This document shows, one piece after another, positions 27,405-34,297 of a DNA stretch of 64,000 nt (positions are counted from its first letter, which is position 1; each line of letters starts with the position of its first letter). This stretch comes from Flexivirga aerilata. GTDB lineage: Bacteria > Actinomycetota > Actinomycetes > Actinomycetales > Dermatophilaceae. The position numbers and the translations under genes were made by a program. The notes beneath the pieces were generated by a model. The model did not search any database, had not been told where the DNA came from, and saw only the letters and a list, made by a program, of their open reading frames with translations. The stretch lies in the NCBI RefSeq assembly GCF_013002715.1, contig NZ_JABENB010000001.1:744001-808000 (forward strand), written 5' to 3'.

Positions 27405-28217
27405 TCATCGGGCGGTCACCTCCACGGAGGGCTCGAGCTGGTCGCGGGTCTGGGCGACATACACCCGCTGCGCGACGGCGATCAGCACGGCGAGGACGAT
27501 GCCGAGGTCGAGGGTGACCGGGAAGTCACCGATGCCGAGCCCGTGCGGGCCGGACGTCGGCTTGGCGAAGCCGTCGGCGATCGATGCGCCGAGCGGCCGG
27601 GTCAGCACGTAGGCGAACCAGAACCAGAACACCTCGTGGCGCCCGGTGACCCGCCAGCCGATCGCGGGCACGGCGATCGCGACCGCGAAGAGCACCACCG
27701 ACGGCCAGTAACCGAGCTTCAGGGTCGCGGCGGTGAGGTCACCGACCGCGGTGCCGAGCGCGAAGGTGCACATGACCGCGGCCCAGTAGAAGAGCTCGCG
27801 GCGGGTGGTGTTGATGTCGTGCATCGACAGCGTGCCCTCGGTGCGGTGCCAGAGCCAGAAGACGGCGGCGGTGGCCGCGGCATACAGGACGCTGGTGAGG
27901 GGGTAGCTGAAGCCGAGCACGACGTGCACGCCGTCGGCCAGCACGGTCCCGAAGACCGCGACCGCCGCCACGGCCGTCCAGTAGCGCACCGGCACGAAGC
28001 CGCGGGTGCGCAGCTGCCACAGCAGCGCCGCGACGAGCAGCAGACCGCCGACGGCGACCGCGAGCACGGGGCTCTGCTTGGCCAGCCCGTCGGAGGCGGC
28101 CTCGCCGAACGCGGTCGAGACGAGTTTGATGATCCAGAAGAGGGCGCCGACCGGAGCCACCCAGGAGGCGGCTGTCGCGAAGTCGGCGCGGGCAGGGTGA
28201 TGTGACACAACCGGCAT
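27405..28217 (-). CDS. COG4705-type multispanning membrane protein
   Basis: About 270 residues with seven or more hydrophobic helices (APVGALFWIIKLVSTAFGEA, LGTAVGDLTAATLKLGYWPS, FWFWFAYVLTRPLGASIADG). The repeated pattern of Thr/Gly-Asp-rich helix ends (GEAASDG, GDLTAAT, GASIADG) is typical of the COG4705 family of predicted membrane-anchored proteins, of unknown biochemical role. ATG 28217 is 67 nt from the divergent sensor kinase start. Association with two-component genes is common in this family, so it may be a target or input. Confidence 0.78.
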   Translation of the reverse strand: MPVVSHHPARADFATAASWVAPVGALFWIIKLVSTAFGEAASDGLAKQSPVLAVAVGGLLLVAALLWQLRTRGFVPVRYWTAVAAVAVFGTVLADGVHVVLGFSYPLTSVLYAAATAAVFWLWHRTEGTLSMHDINTTRRELFYWAAVMCTFALGTAVGDLTAATLKLGYWPSVVLFAVAIAVPAIGWRVTGRHEVFWFWFAYVLTRPLGASIADGFAKPTSGPHGLGIGDFPVTLDLGIVLAVLIAVAQRVYVAQTRDQLEPSVEVTAR

Positions 28218-28284
28218 GCTGCCCGCACGTCGCTGAGCGGACGCTGAGACGCGAATCCGGTGCAAGAGCAGGCAGTATGGCGGG

Positions 28285-29739
28285 GTGCTTGCCTCCCTCG
28301 TGCGTCTCGCCCGCAGTCTGCGGGTGCGCATCGCCCTGGTCACCGCGCTCGCGGTGGTGGTGCCGCTCGTCATCGGGGTGTTCGTGCTGGCCACGCTTCT
28401 GCAGCATTCGTTGACCGGTTCGCTGGTGGGGCGGGTCAGCGACCAGGCGGCCGGGGTGGCCAATGCGGTGCAGCAGCAGGGGCCGACGGAGGCTGCGGTG
28501 AGCAACGTCGACCCGTCGCTACGGGCGGTGGTGCTCGACCGGACCGGCGCGGTGGTGGCGTCCTCGGCACCTGGCGACCAGGCACCGTTGTCCGCCGATC
28601 GTCCGCGGCCGAACACCAGTTCCGTTCGGGGAGAACGCCGTTGGTATCGGCCCGGTGACGTCGAGACACCGCTGATCGTCTCGCAGGGGGTGCGCTCGGG
28701 AGGGCGCGATTTCGTCATACAGGTGTCGTCGTCGCAGCAGGCGCAGCACGAGGCGATCAGCACCGACGTCAAGATCCTCCTGCTCGGCACGCCGGTGCTG
28801 ACCGCGCTGGCGGCGCTGCTCGCCTGGTGGGTGTCAGGGCTGGCGCTCGGTCCGGTGCAGCGGATGCGGCGGGAGGTGGACGAGATCGAGGCGCGCAGCC
28901 TGGACACCCGGGTCGAGGTGCCGCCACAGCAGGACGAAATCGCCGCTCTCGCAACGACTTTGAACCGCATGCTTGACCGGCTCGAGCATGCGCACGGGGA
29001 GCAGCGGCGCTTCGTCGCCGACGCGAGTCACGAGCTGCGGTCGCCGTTGGCGACCTTGCAGGCGGCGGTCGAGCTCGCGACCGACGACGACGAGTGGCGG
29101 CAGGTGGCGCCGACCGTGCGCGACGAGATCGGCCGCATGACGGGCTTGGTCAATGACCTGCTGCTGCTGGCCCAGCTCGACGAGCGACCGGCGACCGGCG
29201 CCGAGGAGGTCGACCTCGACGACATCGCGCAAGCGGAAGTGCAACGGTGGCGCGGTGATTCGACCATCCGGGTGCGGTATGACGGGAGTCCCGCCCGCGG
29301 CCGGGGCCGGCAGCGCGCGGTCGAGCGCATCGCCCGCAACCTGGTCGACAACGCTGTGCGGCACGCCAGGTCGGAGGTGGTCGTGTCGACCACGACCGGC
29401 CGGGGCGGGGCCGCGGTGCTCACGGTCGACGACGACGGCCCGGGCATTCCGGTGGCGGATCGAGCGCGCGTCTTCGACCGCTTCGTGCGGTTGGACTCCT
29501 CGCGCAGCCGCGGCCAGGGCGGTTTCGGGCTGGGGCTGGCGATCGTGCGCGACCTGGCGCGCAGCTCGGGTGGTGACGTCACCGTTGCCGAATCTCCTTC
29601 GGGTGGAGCGAGATTCGAGGTGACGCTGCCCGGGCAGGTCAGCGATGCGGCGGGTGAGGGTCAGGCCGGCAGGGGTCTGGCCGGCAGGGTCAGGCCGGAG
29701 GGTCGTCGAGCCGGTAGCCGATGCCGCGCACGGTGCTGA
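28285..29739 (+). CDS. Sensor histidine kinase (OmpR-partner type)
   Basis: A 484-residue kinase from GTG 28285. Two membrane helices (about residues 17-40 and 165-187) enclose an extracytoplasmic domain, followed by HAMP (GPVQRMRREVDEIEARSL), the HisKA phospho-acceptor site FVADASHELRSPLATL, and an ATPase with RNLVDNAVRHA, DDDGPGIP and GLGLAIV. The last 30 residues run into the 3' end of the convergent response regulator gene and may not be functional. The pair kinase/regulator is arranged tail to tail rather than as an operon. Confidence 0.88.
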   Translation: MLASLVRLARSLRVRIALVTALAVVVPLVIGVFVLATLLQHSLTGSLVGRVSDQAAGVANAVQQQGPTEAAVSNVDPSLRAVVLDRTGAVVASSAPGDQAPLSADRPRPNTSSVRGERRWYRPGDVETPLIVSQGVRSGGRDFVIQVSSSQQAQHEAISTDVKILLLGTPVLTALAALLAWWVSGLALGPVQRMRREVDEIEARSLDTRVEVPPQQDEIAALATTLNRMLDRLEHAHGEQRRFVADASHELRSPLATLQAAVELATDDDEWRQVAPTVRDEIGRMTGLVNDLLLLAQLDERPATGAEEVDLDDIAQAEVQRWRGDSTIRVRYDGSPARGRGRQRAVERIARNLVDNAVRHARSEVVVSTTTGRGGAAVLTVDDDGPGIPVADRARVFDRFVRLDSSRSRGQGGFGLGLAIVRDLARSSGGDVTVAESPSGGARFEVTLPGQVSDAAGEGQAGRGLAGRVRPEGRRAGSRCRARC

Positions 29740-30367
29740 TCGTGTCGGTGCCGAAGGGCTTGTCGATCTTGCGCCGCAGGTAGCCGACGTAGACCTCGAC
29801 GACGTTGTCGTCGCCGGTGAACGCGGGATCCCAGACGGCCTGCAGGATCTCACCCTTGCTGACCGTGCTGCCGGCGTGTTGCATGAGGAAGAGCAGCAGG
29901 CTGAATTCCCTTGGTGTCAGGTCGATCTCGGTCTCGCCGCGAAACACCTGGGTGGCTGCCGGGTCGAGCCGCAGGTCACCGACGGCCAGCACCGCTGGCC
30001 GCGCGACGGGGGTGCGGCGCATCACCGCGCGCAGCCGGGCGACCAGCACCGGGAAGCTGAACGGTTTGGTGAGGTAGTCGTCGGCGCCGAGGTCGAGCGC
30101 GTCCACCTGGTCGTACTCGCCGTCCTTGGCGGTCAGCATGACCACCGGCGTCCACACCTCACGCTCCCGCAGGCGTCGCACCACGTCATACCCGTGCATG
30201 CCGGGCAGCATGATGTCGAGCACGATCGCGTCGAACTGCTCCTCGGTCGCCTGCCACAGCCCGTCGACGCCGTTGTGCGCGACCTCGACCACGAACCCCG
30301 CCTTGGAGAGGCCGCGCCGGATCAGCTCAGCGAGTGGGACCTCGTCCTCCACCACCAGTACGCGCAC
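29690..30367 (-). CDS. OmpR/PhoB-family response regulator
   Basis: A 225-residue regulator from GTG 30367. The receiver domain has the acidic pair VVEDE, the phospho-acceptor Asp in IVLDIMLPG (about residue 51) and Lys in DYLTKPF. The C-terminal winged helix carries LTPREFSLLLFLMQ and VYVGYLRRKID ... TVRGIGYRL. It is the likely partner of the convergent kinase, with which it overlaps by 50 bp at the 3' ends. Confidence 0.9.
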   Translation of the reverse strand: MRVLVVEDEVPLAELIRRGLSKAGFVVEVAHNGVDGLWQATEEQFDAIVLDIMLPGMHGYDVVRRLREREVWTPVVMLTAKDGEYDQVDALDLGADDYLTKPFSFPVLVARLRAVMRRTPVARPAVLAVGDLRLDPAATQVFRGETEIDLTPREFSLLLFLMQHAGSTVSKGEILQAVWDPAFTGDDNVVEVYVGYLRRKIDKPFGTDTISTVRGIGYRLDDPPA

Positions 30368-30450
30368 GGGACAGGCTTATCACCCGCGCGGGCTCTGCGC
30401 TGCGCGAGTCAGCCCGCTGTGGTTGCCGGACAACCGGCGGGGCCGTCTCC

Positions 30451-30495
30451 GCGGTGCAGATCGCGGGCTATTCGACGCGCTGTGCACCGCGCCGG
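30451..30495. repeat. REP-like hairpin, copy 1
   Basis: A 45-nt element, GCGGTGCAGATCGCG at the left and CGCGCTGTGCACCGC at the right, pairs 13 of 15 bases around a 10-nt loop GGCTATTCGA. A second copy at 33148 is 40/45 identical and keeps the same pairing, with changes on both sides of the stem. It lies between the response regulator promoter and the DUF4288 gene. Confidence 0.7.
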
Positions 30496-30503
30496 GGACT
30501 GGG

Positions 30504-30854
30504 TCAGGTCGGTTCTTGGAATTCACGACCGGTGTCGAAGTGCCGGTCGAGGTAACCATCGGTCGACAACTCGCTCCGTCGGATCAACGAGAACACCTCG
30601 GCCCCGTCACCCGCTGCGTCAGCCAGCTCGTACGACTGGCTGAAGCCCACATACTCCCCGTCAACGATCCTCGCGTATCCAACCGCGTCCGCCTCGGCTC
30701 GCGCGATCGCCGTGGCAGCATCGGCCGCCTGCCACAGGGTGATCCGTTCCTCGAAGTCACTCCCCCCAGGGCCGAGCGGCGCCGTCGTTGGCGGGCCGGT
30801 TTGCGACATCCGGATCACAGTGCGGACCGCGAACCAGCGAGCAGGGTCGTCCAT
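30504..30854 (-). CDS. DUF4288-like small protein
   Basis: A 116-residue soluble protein. The pattern ARWFAVRTVIR ... FEERITLWQAADAATAIARA matches the DUF4288 family, small alpha/beta proteins of unknown function. There are no membrane segments or catalytic motifs. It is 44 nt away from the hairpin element that lies beyond its start and downstream of the acetyltransferase gene. Confidence 0.65.
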   Translation of the reverse strand: MDDPARWFAVRTVIRMSQTGPPTTAPLGPGGSDFEERITLWQAADAATAIARAEADAVGYARIVDGEYVGFSQSYELADAAGDGAEVFSLIRRSELSTDGYLDRHFDTGREFQEPT

Positions 30855-30899
30855 GGGCTGTGGAGCTTACGGGGTCGAGGCATCACTCAGCGGGTCGCG

Positions 30900-30976
30900 A
30901 GCGCTGGGCGGATCGTGCGCCATACCGCACGATCCGTCCAGCGCTGATGCCGAAACTTTCCGTGCTCTATGCGGCG
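30900..30976. repeat. Long hairpin element, copy 1 (after acetyltransferase stop)
   Basis: Arms of 20 bp (30900-30919 and 30926-30945, one mismatch) enclose CCATAC. The hairpin is followed by a conserved 30-nt tail that overlaps the last codons and stop of the acetyltransferase gene on the minus strand. A second copy lies after the oxidoreductase gene at 31691 in the same relation to the stop codon. It may serve as a terminator, but the conserved flank points to a repeat element. Confidence 0.8.
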
Positions 30977-31623
30977 TCAGGTGAGCTGGGACTCCGCGTC
31001 AGCCCGAACTGTGGCGCCAGGGTCGTCCAGCCGGTGACGGCGTAGAGCGCCCGTCCGTCCTGCGACGCGTCGAGCACTGCGTGACGGACGCCGCAGTCGT
31101 ATGCCGCAGTCAGAAGCGCGTCCATGATCGCTCGGCCGAACCCGCGACGCCGATGAGCGTTGGCGGTCCGAACGCGATCCGGCACACACCAGTCGCCGGC
31201 CAAACCCGTTCTGCCCGTTGCAATCACATCGCCGTCGCCCCGGACCTCGGCCGTGATCAGGGCACCCGTGCGCCGGACCCGCACTCGGTCGGTCACAGTG
31301 ACCTGCGGCGCGGCGCGAAGCTCGCGTGTCATGAACCAGCCGACCGGGTTGTCCTCCCACTCGGTGCCGAAATGCGGCCTCCAGTCGTCATACCGCCCGG
31401 CGAATTTGAGGCAGGCGAGCGGTGTCCGGAGCCCGTCTGCGATGCCGCGGACATCATCGACGCTCCCGCGCACCGGCACATAGCGCTCGGACTCGTGCGC
31501 CTGCCCGGTCGCCACATGCCACCCGAACTCGACCCGGGTCGGCGACGGCGCCTCCCGTGAGACCGCCCATCCGGCAACGTATGCCGACACCGCCTCGCTG
31601 GTGCGCGGATCGATCCTCAGCAT
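30967..31623 (-). CDS. GNAT-family acetyltransferase
   Basis: A 218-residue protein whose C-terminal half has the GNAT acetyl-CoA pattern: ANAHRRRGFGRAIMDALLTA (the R/Q-x-x-G-x-G/A motif as RRRGFG) and HAVLDASQDGRALYAVTGW. The N-terminal half (residues 1-100) is a divergent segment. The acceptor is unknown. Its final codons (PDAA and stop) lie within a repeated element shared with the next gene upstream. Confidence 0.75.
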   Translation of the reverse strand: MLRIDPRTSEAVSAYVAGWAVSREAPSPTRVEFGWHVATGQAHESERYVPVRGSVDDVRGIADGLRTPLACLKFAGRYDDWRPHFGTEWEDNPVGWFMTRELRAAPQVTVTDRVRVRRTGALITAEVRGDGDVIATGRTGLAGDWCVPDRVRTANAHRRRGFGRAIMDALLTAAYDCGVRHAVLDASQDGRALYAVTGWTTLAPQFGLTRSPSSPDAA

Positions 31624-31690
31624 GCGGCCACCGTAGGACCCCACGGCGGGCCTGACAGCCGAATACCGCCTCCGCGGGGTGCTGATCGCT

Positions 31691-31767
31691 AGCGCTGGAC
31701 GGATCGTGCGCCATACCGCACGATCCGTCCAGCGCGGATGCGGAAACTTTTCCCTGCTTATGCGGCG
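31691..31767. repeat. Long hairpin element, copy 2 (after OYE stop)
   Basis: A perfect 19-bp inverted repeat, GCGCTGGACGGATCGTGCG (31692-31710) and its complement (31717-31735), encloses CCATAC. The following 30 nt match copy 1 (30946-30976) with few changes and contain the last codons (TAA and stop) of the oxidoreductase gene. The loop has the GTATG core that recurs through the genome. Confidence 0.82.
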
Positions 31768-33023
31768 GTCGGGGCGTTTCGGCGGCTGAGCCAGGGGCCA
31801 TACCGACGCAGCGCCTTGCGCTGCACTCGCTGATCGGCGAGGAACGCAGTCGCGGGTCGGGTTCCGAGGCGGGGTTCCCTGCCGGCGGCGACGCGGCGCA
31901 TCTGGTGGCGCACGAGCGACATGCCGGCCAGCGATGCCAGCGCCTTGTTCGACCAGGTCACCGGGCGCAGCGTCCTGGTCACTTCTTGTCCCTGCTGCCA
32001 ACGCTGCGGCAGATCCGGCGTCACCGCGAGCGCTGTGGCCATGCCGACGACCGCCACGTGGTGGTCGAGCACACGGCGGGCGGTGTCGAGCCGCGAGATG
32101 CCACCGGTCAGCATGAGCGGCAACGCACTGGTGCGAGCCAGGTCCGCGGCAAGGTCCAGGAAGTAGGCCTCGCGGGCGCTCGTGCGGTCGTCGGCGGGAC
32201 GCCCCGACATCGCGGGGCTCTCGTAACTGCCGCCGGACAGCTCGACCAGGTCGACACCGAGCGGCTCGAGGAGCTCGATCACGGCGCGGGCGTCACCAGC
32301 ATCGAATCCGCCGCGCTGGAAGTCGGCGGAGTTGAGCTTGACGGCGACACCGAAGTCCGGCCTCACCTCGGCCCGTATGCCGGCGACGATCTCCAACAGG
32401 ATCCGAGCTCTGTTCTGCAGGGGCCCGCCCCACTCGTCGGTGCGGTTATTCACCAACGGCGAGAGAAACTGCGACAGCAGGTAGCCGTGTGCGGCGTGCA
32501 CCTCCACACCGTCGAAGCCGGCCTCTTCGGCCCGGCGTGCGGTCGTCACGAACCGGGCGATCGTGTCGGTGATCTGATCCGCTGTCATCGCGGTGGGCCG
32601 AGCGAACCGCTTCGACAGCCGAGGACCGACGTCGACCGGGATGTCCGACGGGCCCCAGGTGACACCGGGCATGTGCACCTGCACCTGACGACCCGGGTGA
32701 CTGATCTGCATCCACATCGACGCACCGCCGGATTTACCAGCTTCTGCCCACCGGCGGAATGGTTCGAGTGGTGCGCTCTCGTCGAGCACGACACCGCCCG
32801 GACCGGTGAGCGCGTCGGCGTGGACCATCACGTTGCCGGTGATGAGCATGCCGGCGCCGCCTGCGCCCCAACGGCGATAGAGCTCGATCAATTGCTCGTC
32901 GGGCAGCTGCCCGTCCCCCGCCATACCTTCCTCCATGGCGGCCTTGGCGATCCGGTTGCGCAGCCGCGTCCCCGATCGCAGCCGCAGTTCGGAGAAGACG
33001 TCGGTCGATGCGTCGACAGTCAT
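31758..33023 (-). CDS. Old Yellow Enzyme family NADH:flavin oxidoreductase
   Basis: A 421-residue single-domain TIM barrel of the OYE family. It has the FMN/substrate features HPGRQVQ, GFDGVEVHAAHGYLLSQFLS (active-site HAAHGYLL), and a C-terminal GMATALAVTPDL. It lacks the C-terminal iron-sulfur domain of 2,4-dienoyl-CoA reductases. It should reduce activated alkenes with NAD(P)H. ATG 33023 is preceded by a candidate promoter at 33064-33092. It is the last core gene before the island. Confidence 0.85.
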   Translation of the reverse strand: MTVDASTDVFSELRLRSGTRLRNRIAKAAMEEGMAGDGQLPDEQLIELYRRWGAGGAGMLITGNVMVHADALTGPGGVVLDESAPLEPFRRWAEAGKSGGASMWMQISHPGRQVQVHMPGVTWGPSDIPVDVGPRLSKRFARPTAMTADQITDTIARFVTTARRAEEAGFDGVEVHAAHGYLLSQFLSPLVNNRTDEWGGPLQNRARILLEIVAGIRAEVRPDFGVAVKLNSADFQRGGFDAGDARAVIELLEPLGVDLVELSGGSYESPAMSGRPADDRTSAREAYFLDLAADLARTSALPLMLTGGISRLDTARRVLDHHVAVVGMATALAVTPDLPQRWQQGQEVTRTLRPVTWSNKALASLAGMSLVRHQMRRVAAGREPRLGTRPATAFLADQRVQRKALRRYGPWLSRRNAPTAA

Positions 33024-33063
33024 AGGAGTAACCCCTTCGCAGGTGTCAACAGTGATTACTACA

Positions 33064-33092
33064 ACCGTAGAAGCCAATGTAAGCGCTGTCAA
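33064..33092 (-). promoter_or_regulatory. Sigma-70-like promoter for the OYE gene
   Basis: On the minus strand a perfect TTGACA (33092-33087) is followed after 17 bp by TACGGT (33069-33064), leaving about 40 nt to ATG 33023. TGTCAAC also repeats directly nearby (33044 and 33087), which could be an operator. No regulator gene lies next to it. Confidence 0.5.
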
Positions 33093-33147
33093 CATGAGCG
33101 TGGTGACGAGCGTCCGGGTCGTAGGAACATCGTGAAGCCGTCTCGGT

Positions 33148-33192
33148 GCGGTGCAGATCGCGGGCTATCCGGCGCGATGTGAACCGCGCCGG
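33148..33192. repeat. REP-like hairpin, copy 2
   Basis: This copy matches the element at 30451 and folds into a 15-bp stem (13 paired) with the loop GGCTATCCGG. It marks the junction of core and island sequence. Confidence 0.7.
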
Positions 33193-33274
33193 CATTGCGT
33201 GTACTACCTGCTTGCGGACGTCCTAAGGCAACGCGGCAAACGTCACGTAGACGTGGCCGAGGTAGCTGGCACCT

Positions 33275-33412
33275 TCACGTACCGCATCCTCGACGTATTG
33301 CCGGCCAGACTGCGCGCCCACTTACTCCGTCAGTGGGCGCGTCATAGAGCGGTCGCACGAACACACCCCGGCGTTCCGCATGTTGGTCCGCCGCCTGGGC
33401 GGCCTTTGCCCC
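33275..33412 (-). pseudogene. Remnant of an amidase N-terminus
   Basis: The minus strand encodes QHAERRGVFVRPLYD, closely matching KHAEHLGVFVRPLYD near the N-terminus of the intact amidase at 34298. The DNA is nearly identical over about 54 nt (33341-33394 against 35504-35557, about 4 differences), in the same orientation. The reading then diverges and stops. It is a partial duplicate or leftover of an amidase gene at the edge of the cluster. The remaining 33193-33467 sequence holds no intact gene; a short minus-strand tail (EDAVREGASYLGHVYVTF and stop) looks protein-like but is unassigned. Confidence 0.55.
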
Positions 33413-33467
33413 TCCATCCGATTGCGATCCTCACGAGAATCCAGCCGGTTCATACCCAGCAGTAAAA

Positions 33468-34142
33468 TCATATCGGTATTGGGCCCCGGGGGGAGGTAAT
33501 GTGTTCGATGTCCACGGCTTGAAACACGTGGCTGATCCACCGCATCACCTCGGGAACTGACGGCGGTGAAACCCCACGGTCTTCGGCCATCTCTCGAAGG
33601 CTGGTCATCGTCTCTCCGGCCAGTCCACAGGGCGAGAATCGACGAAACTCTGCGAGGTCTGTTTCGACATTCAAGGCGAATCCGTGCCGACTCACACCGC
33701 GCTCTATTCGCATTCCTATAGAAGCAATCTTTCGATTTCGTTCCGTCCACACTCCGGACAGTTGTGGAGGAAGGCGGAGGTCCGTGTGCGCATGGGCGTC
33801 GAATCCGTGGCGTTGAAGTGCGGCAGCTACCGTGCGACATACCCCGCTGACGACATCAGCGGGCCTGTGCCGACTTACGTCAGCGACGAGGTACCCGATA
33901 ATTTGACCAGGCCCATGGTAGGTAGCCGATCCACCACGATCTGTGGAAAGCACCGGCCGGCTCACAGTTGACGTCGGCAATGTTGTGGGGTCAACGCGTC
34001 GTCCGTGCGTGATCGTCGGCGGATGCGTGAGCAGGAACAGGCGATCAGGTTGATGACCGGCGCACCGCTCCGCGTGCCAGGACGCCATGCAGGACATTGC
34101 ATGGCAATAAGGCGTCTCCCCGACTTGAAGCACGCGTACCAT
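33468..34142 (-). CDS. LipB-like octanoyltransferase in biosynthetic cluster
   Basis: A 224-residue member of the lipoyl(octanoyl) transferase family. It has RGGSATYHGPGQIIGYLV (residues 69-86), GVW, the catalytic Lys in KIASIGMRIERG (K138) and the catalytic Cys in FSPCGLAGE (C172). All residues needed for thioester acyl transfer appear present. Housekeeping LipB moves octanoyl from acyl carrier protein to a lysine of lipoyl domains. Here the gene starts 5 nt after the stop of the 46-residue peptide gene and has no Shine-Dalgarno site of its own, so it is coupled to that peptide. A role in acylating the peptide or a cluster intermediate is inference. Codon use is less GC-rich than the core. 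Confidence 0.85.
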   Translation of the reverse strand: MVRVLQVGETPYCHAMSCMASWHAERCAGHQPDRLFLLTHPPTITHGRRVDPTTLPTSTVSRPVLSTDRGGSATYHGPGQIIGYLVADVSRHRPADVVSGVCRTVAAALQRHGFDAHAHTDLRLPPQLSGVWTERNRKIASIGMRIERGVSRHGFALNVETDLAEFRRFSPCGLAGETMTSLREMAEDRGVSPPSVPEVMRWISHVFQAVDIEHITSPRGPIPI

Positions 34143-34147
34143 GTGGC

Positions 34148-34288
34148 TTAACTGTTACCTTTCGAAAGTGACTCTAGGCCGACGACATCCACCGCATCAA
34201 GAATTTCCGCAAGGTCGCTCACTATTTTTATCGCCTCTGCAACTGCCTTTCTATCCTCATCCGTCATCTGCGAATCCTGGAGACTCAT
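34148..34288 (-). CDS. 46-residue acidic peptide, candidate precursor or carrier peptide
   Basis: A short gene with a very strong ribosome site (TAGGAGGGAATT before ATG 34288) that overlaps the amidase stop. The product starts MSLQDSQMTDEDRKAV, has an amphipathic helix (AEAIKIVSDLAEILDAVD) and ends VVGLESLSKGNS. It is acidic, has no Cys and contains Lys at 14, 21 and 43. AAA, ATA and GAT codons show low-GC origin. It sits between the amidase and the LipB-like gene in the same operon. I do not recognise the family. A RiPP precursor, a carrier peptide or an acyl-accepting scaffold is possible. DEDRKAV faintly recalls the DKA site of lipoyl domains. Confidence 0.65.
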   Translation of the reverse strand: MSLQDSQMTDEDRKAVAEAIKIVSDLAEILDAVDVVGLESLSKGNS

Positions 34289-34297
34289 AATTCCCTC

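Noticed and set aside
33151..33465. Plus-strand frame at the island edge
   Set aside because: It runs across the REP-like hairpin and antisense to the amidase remnant, so it is not a gene.
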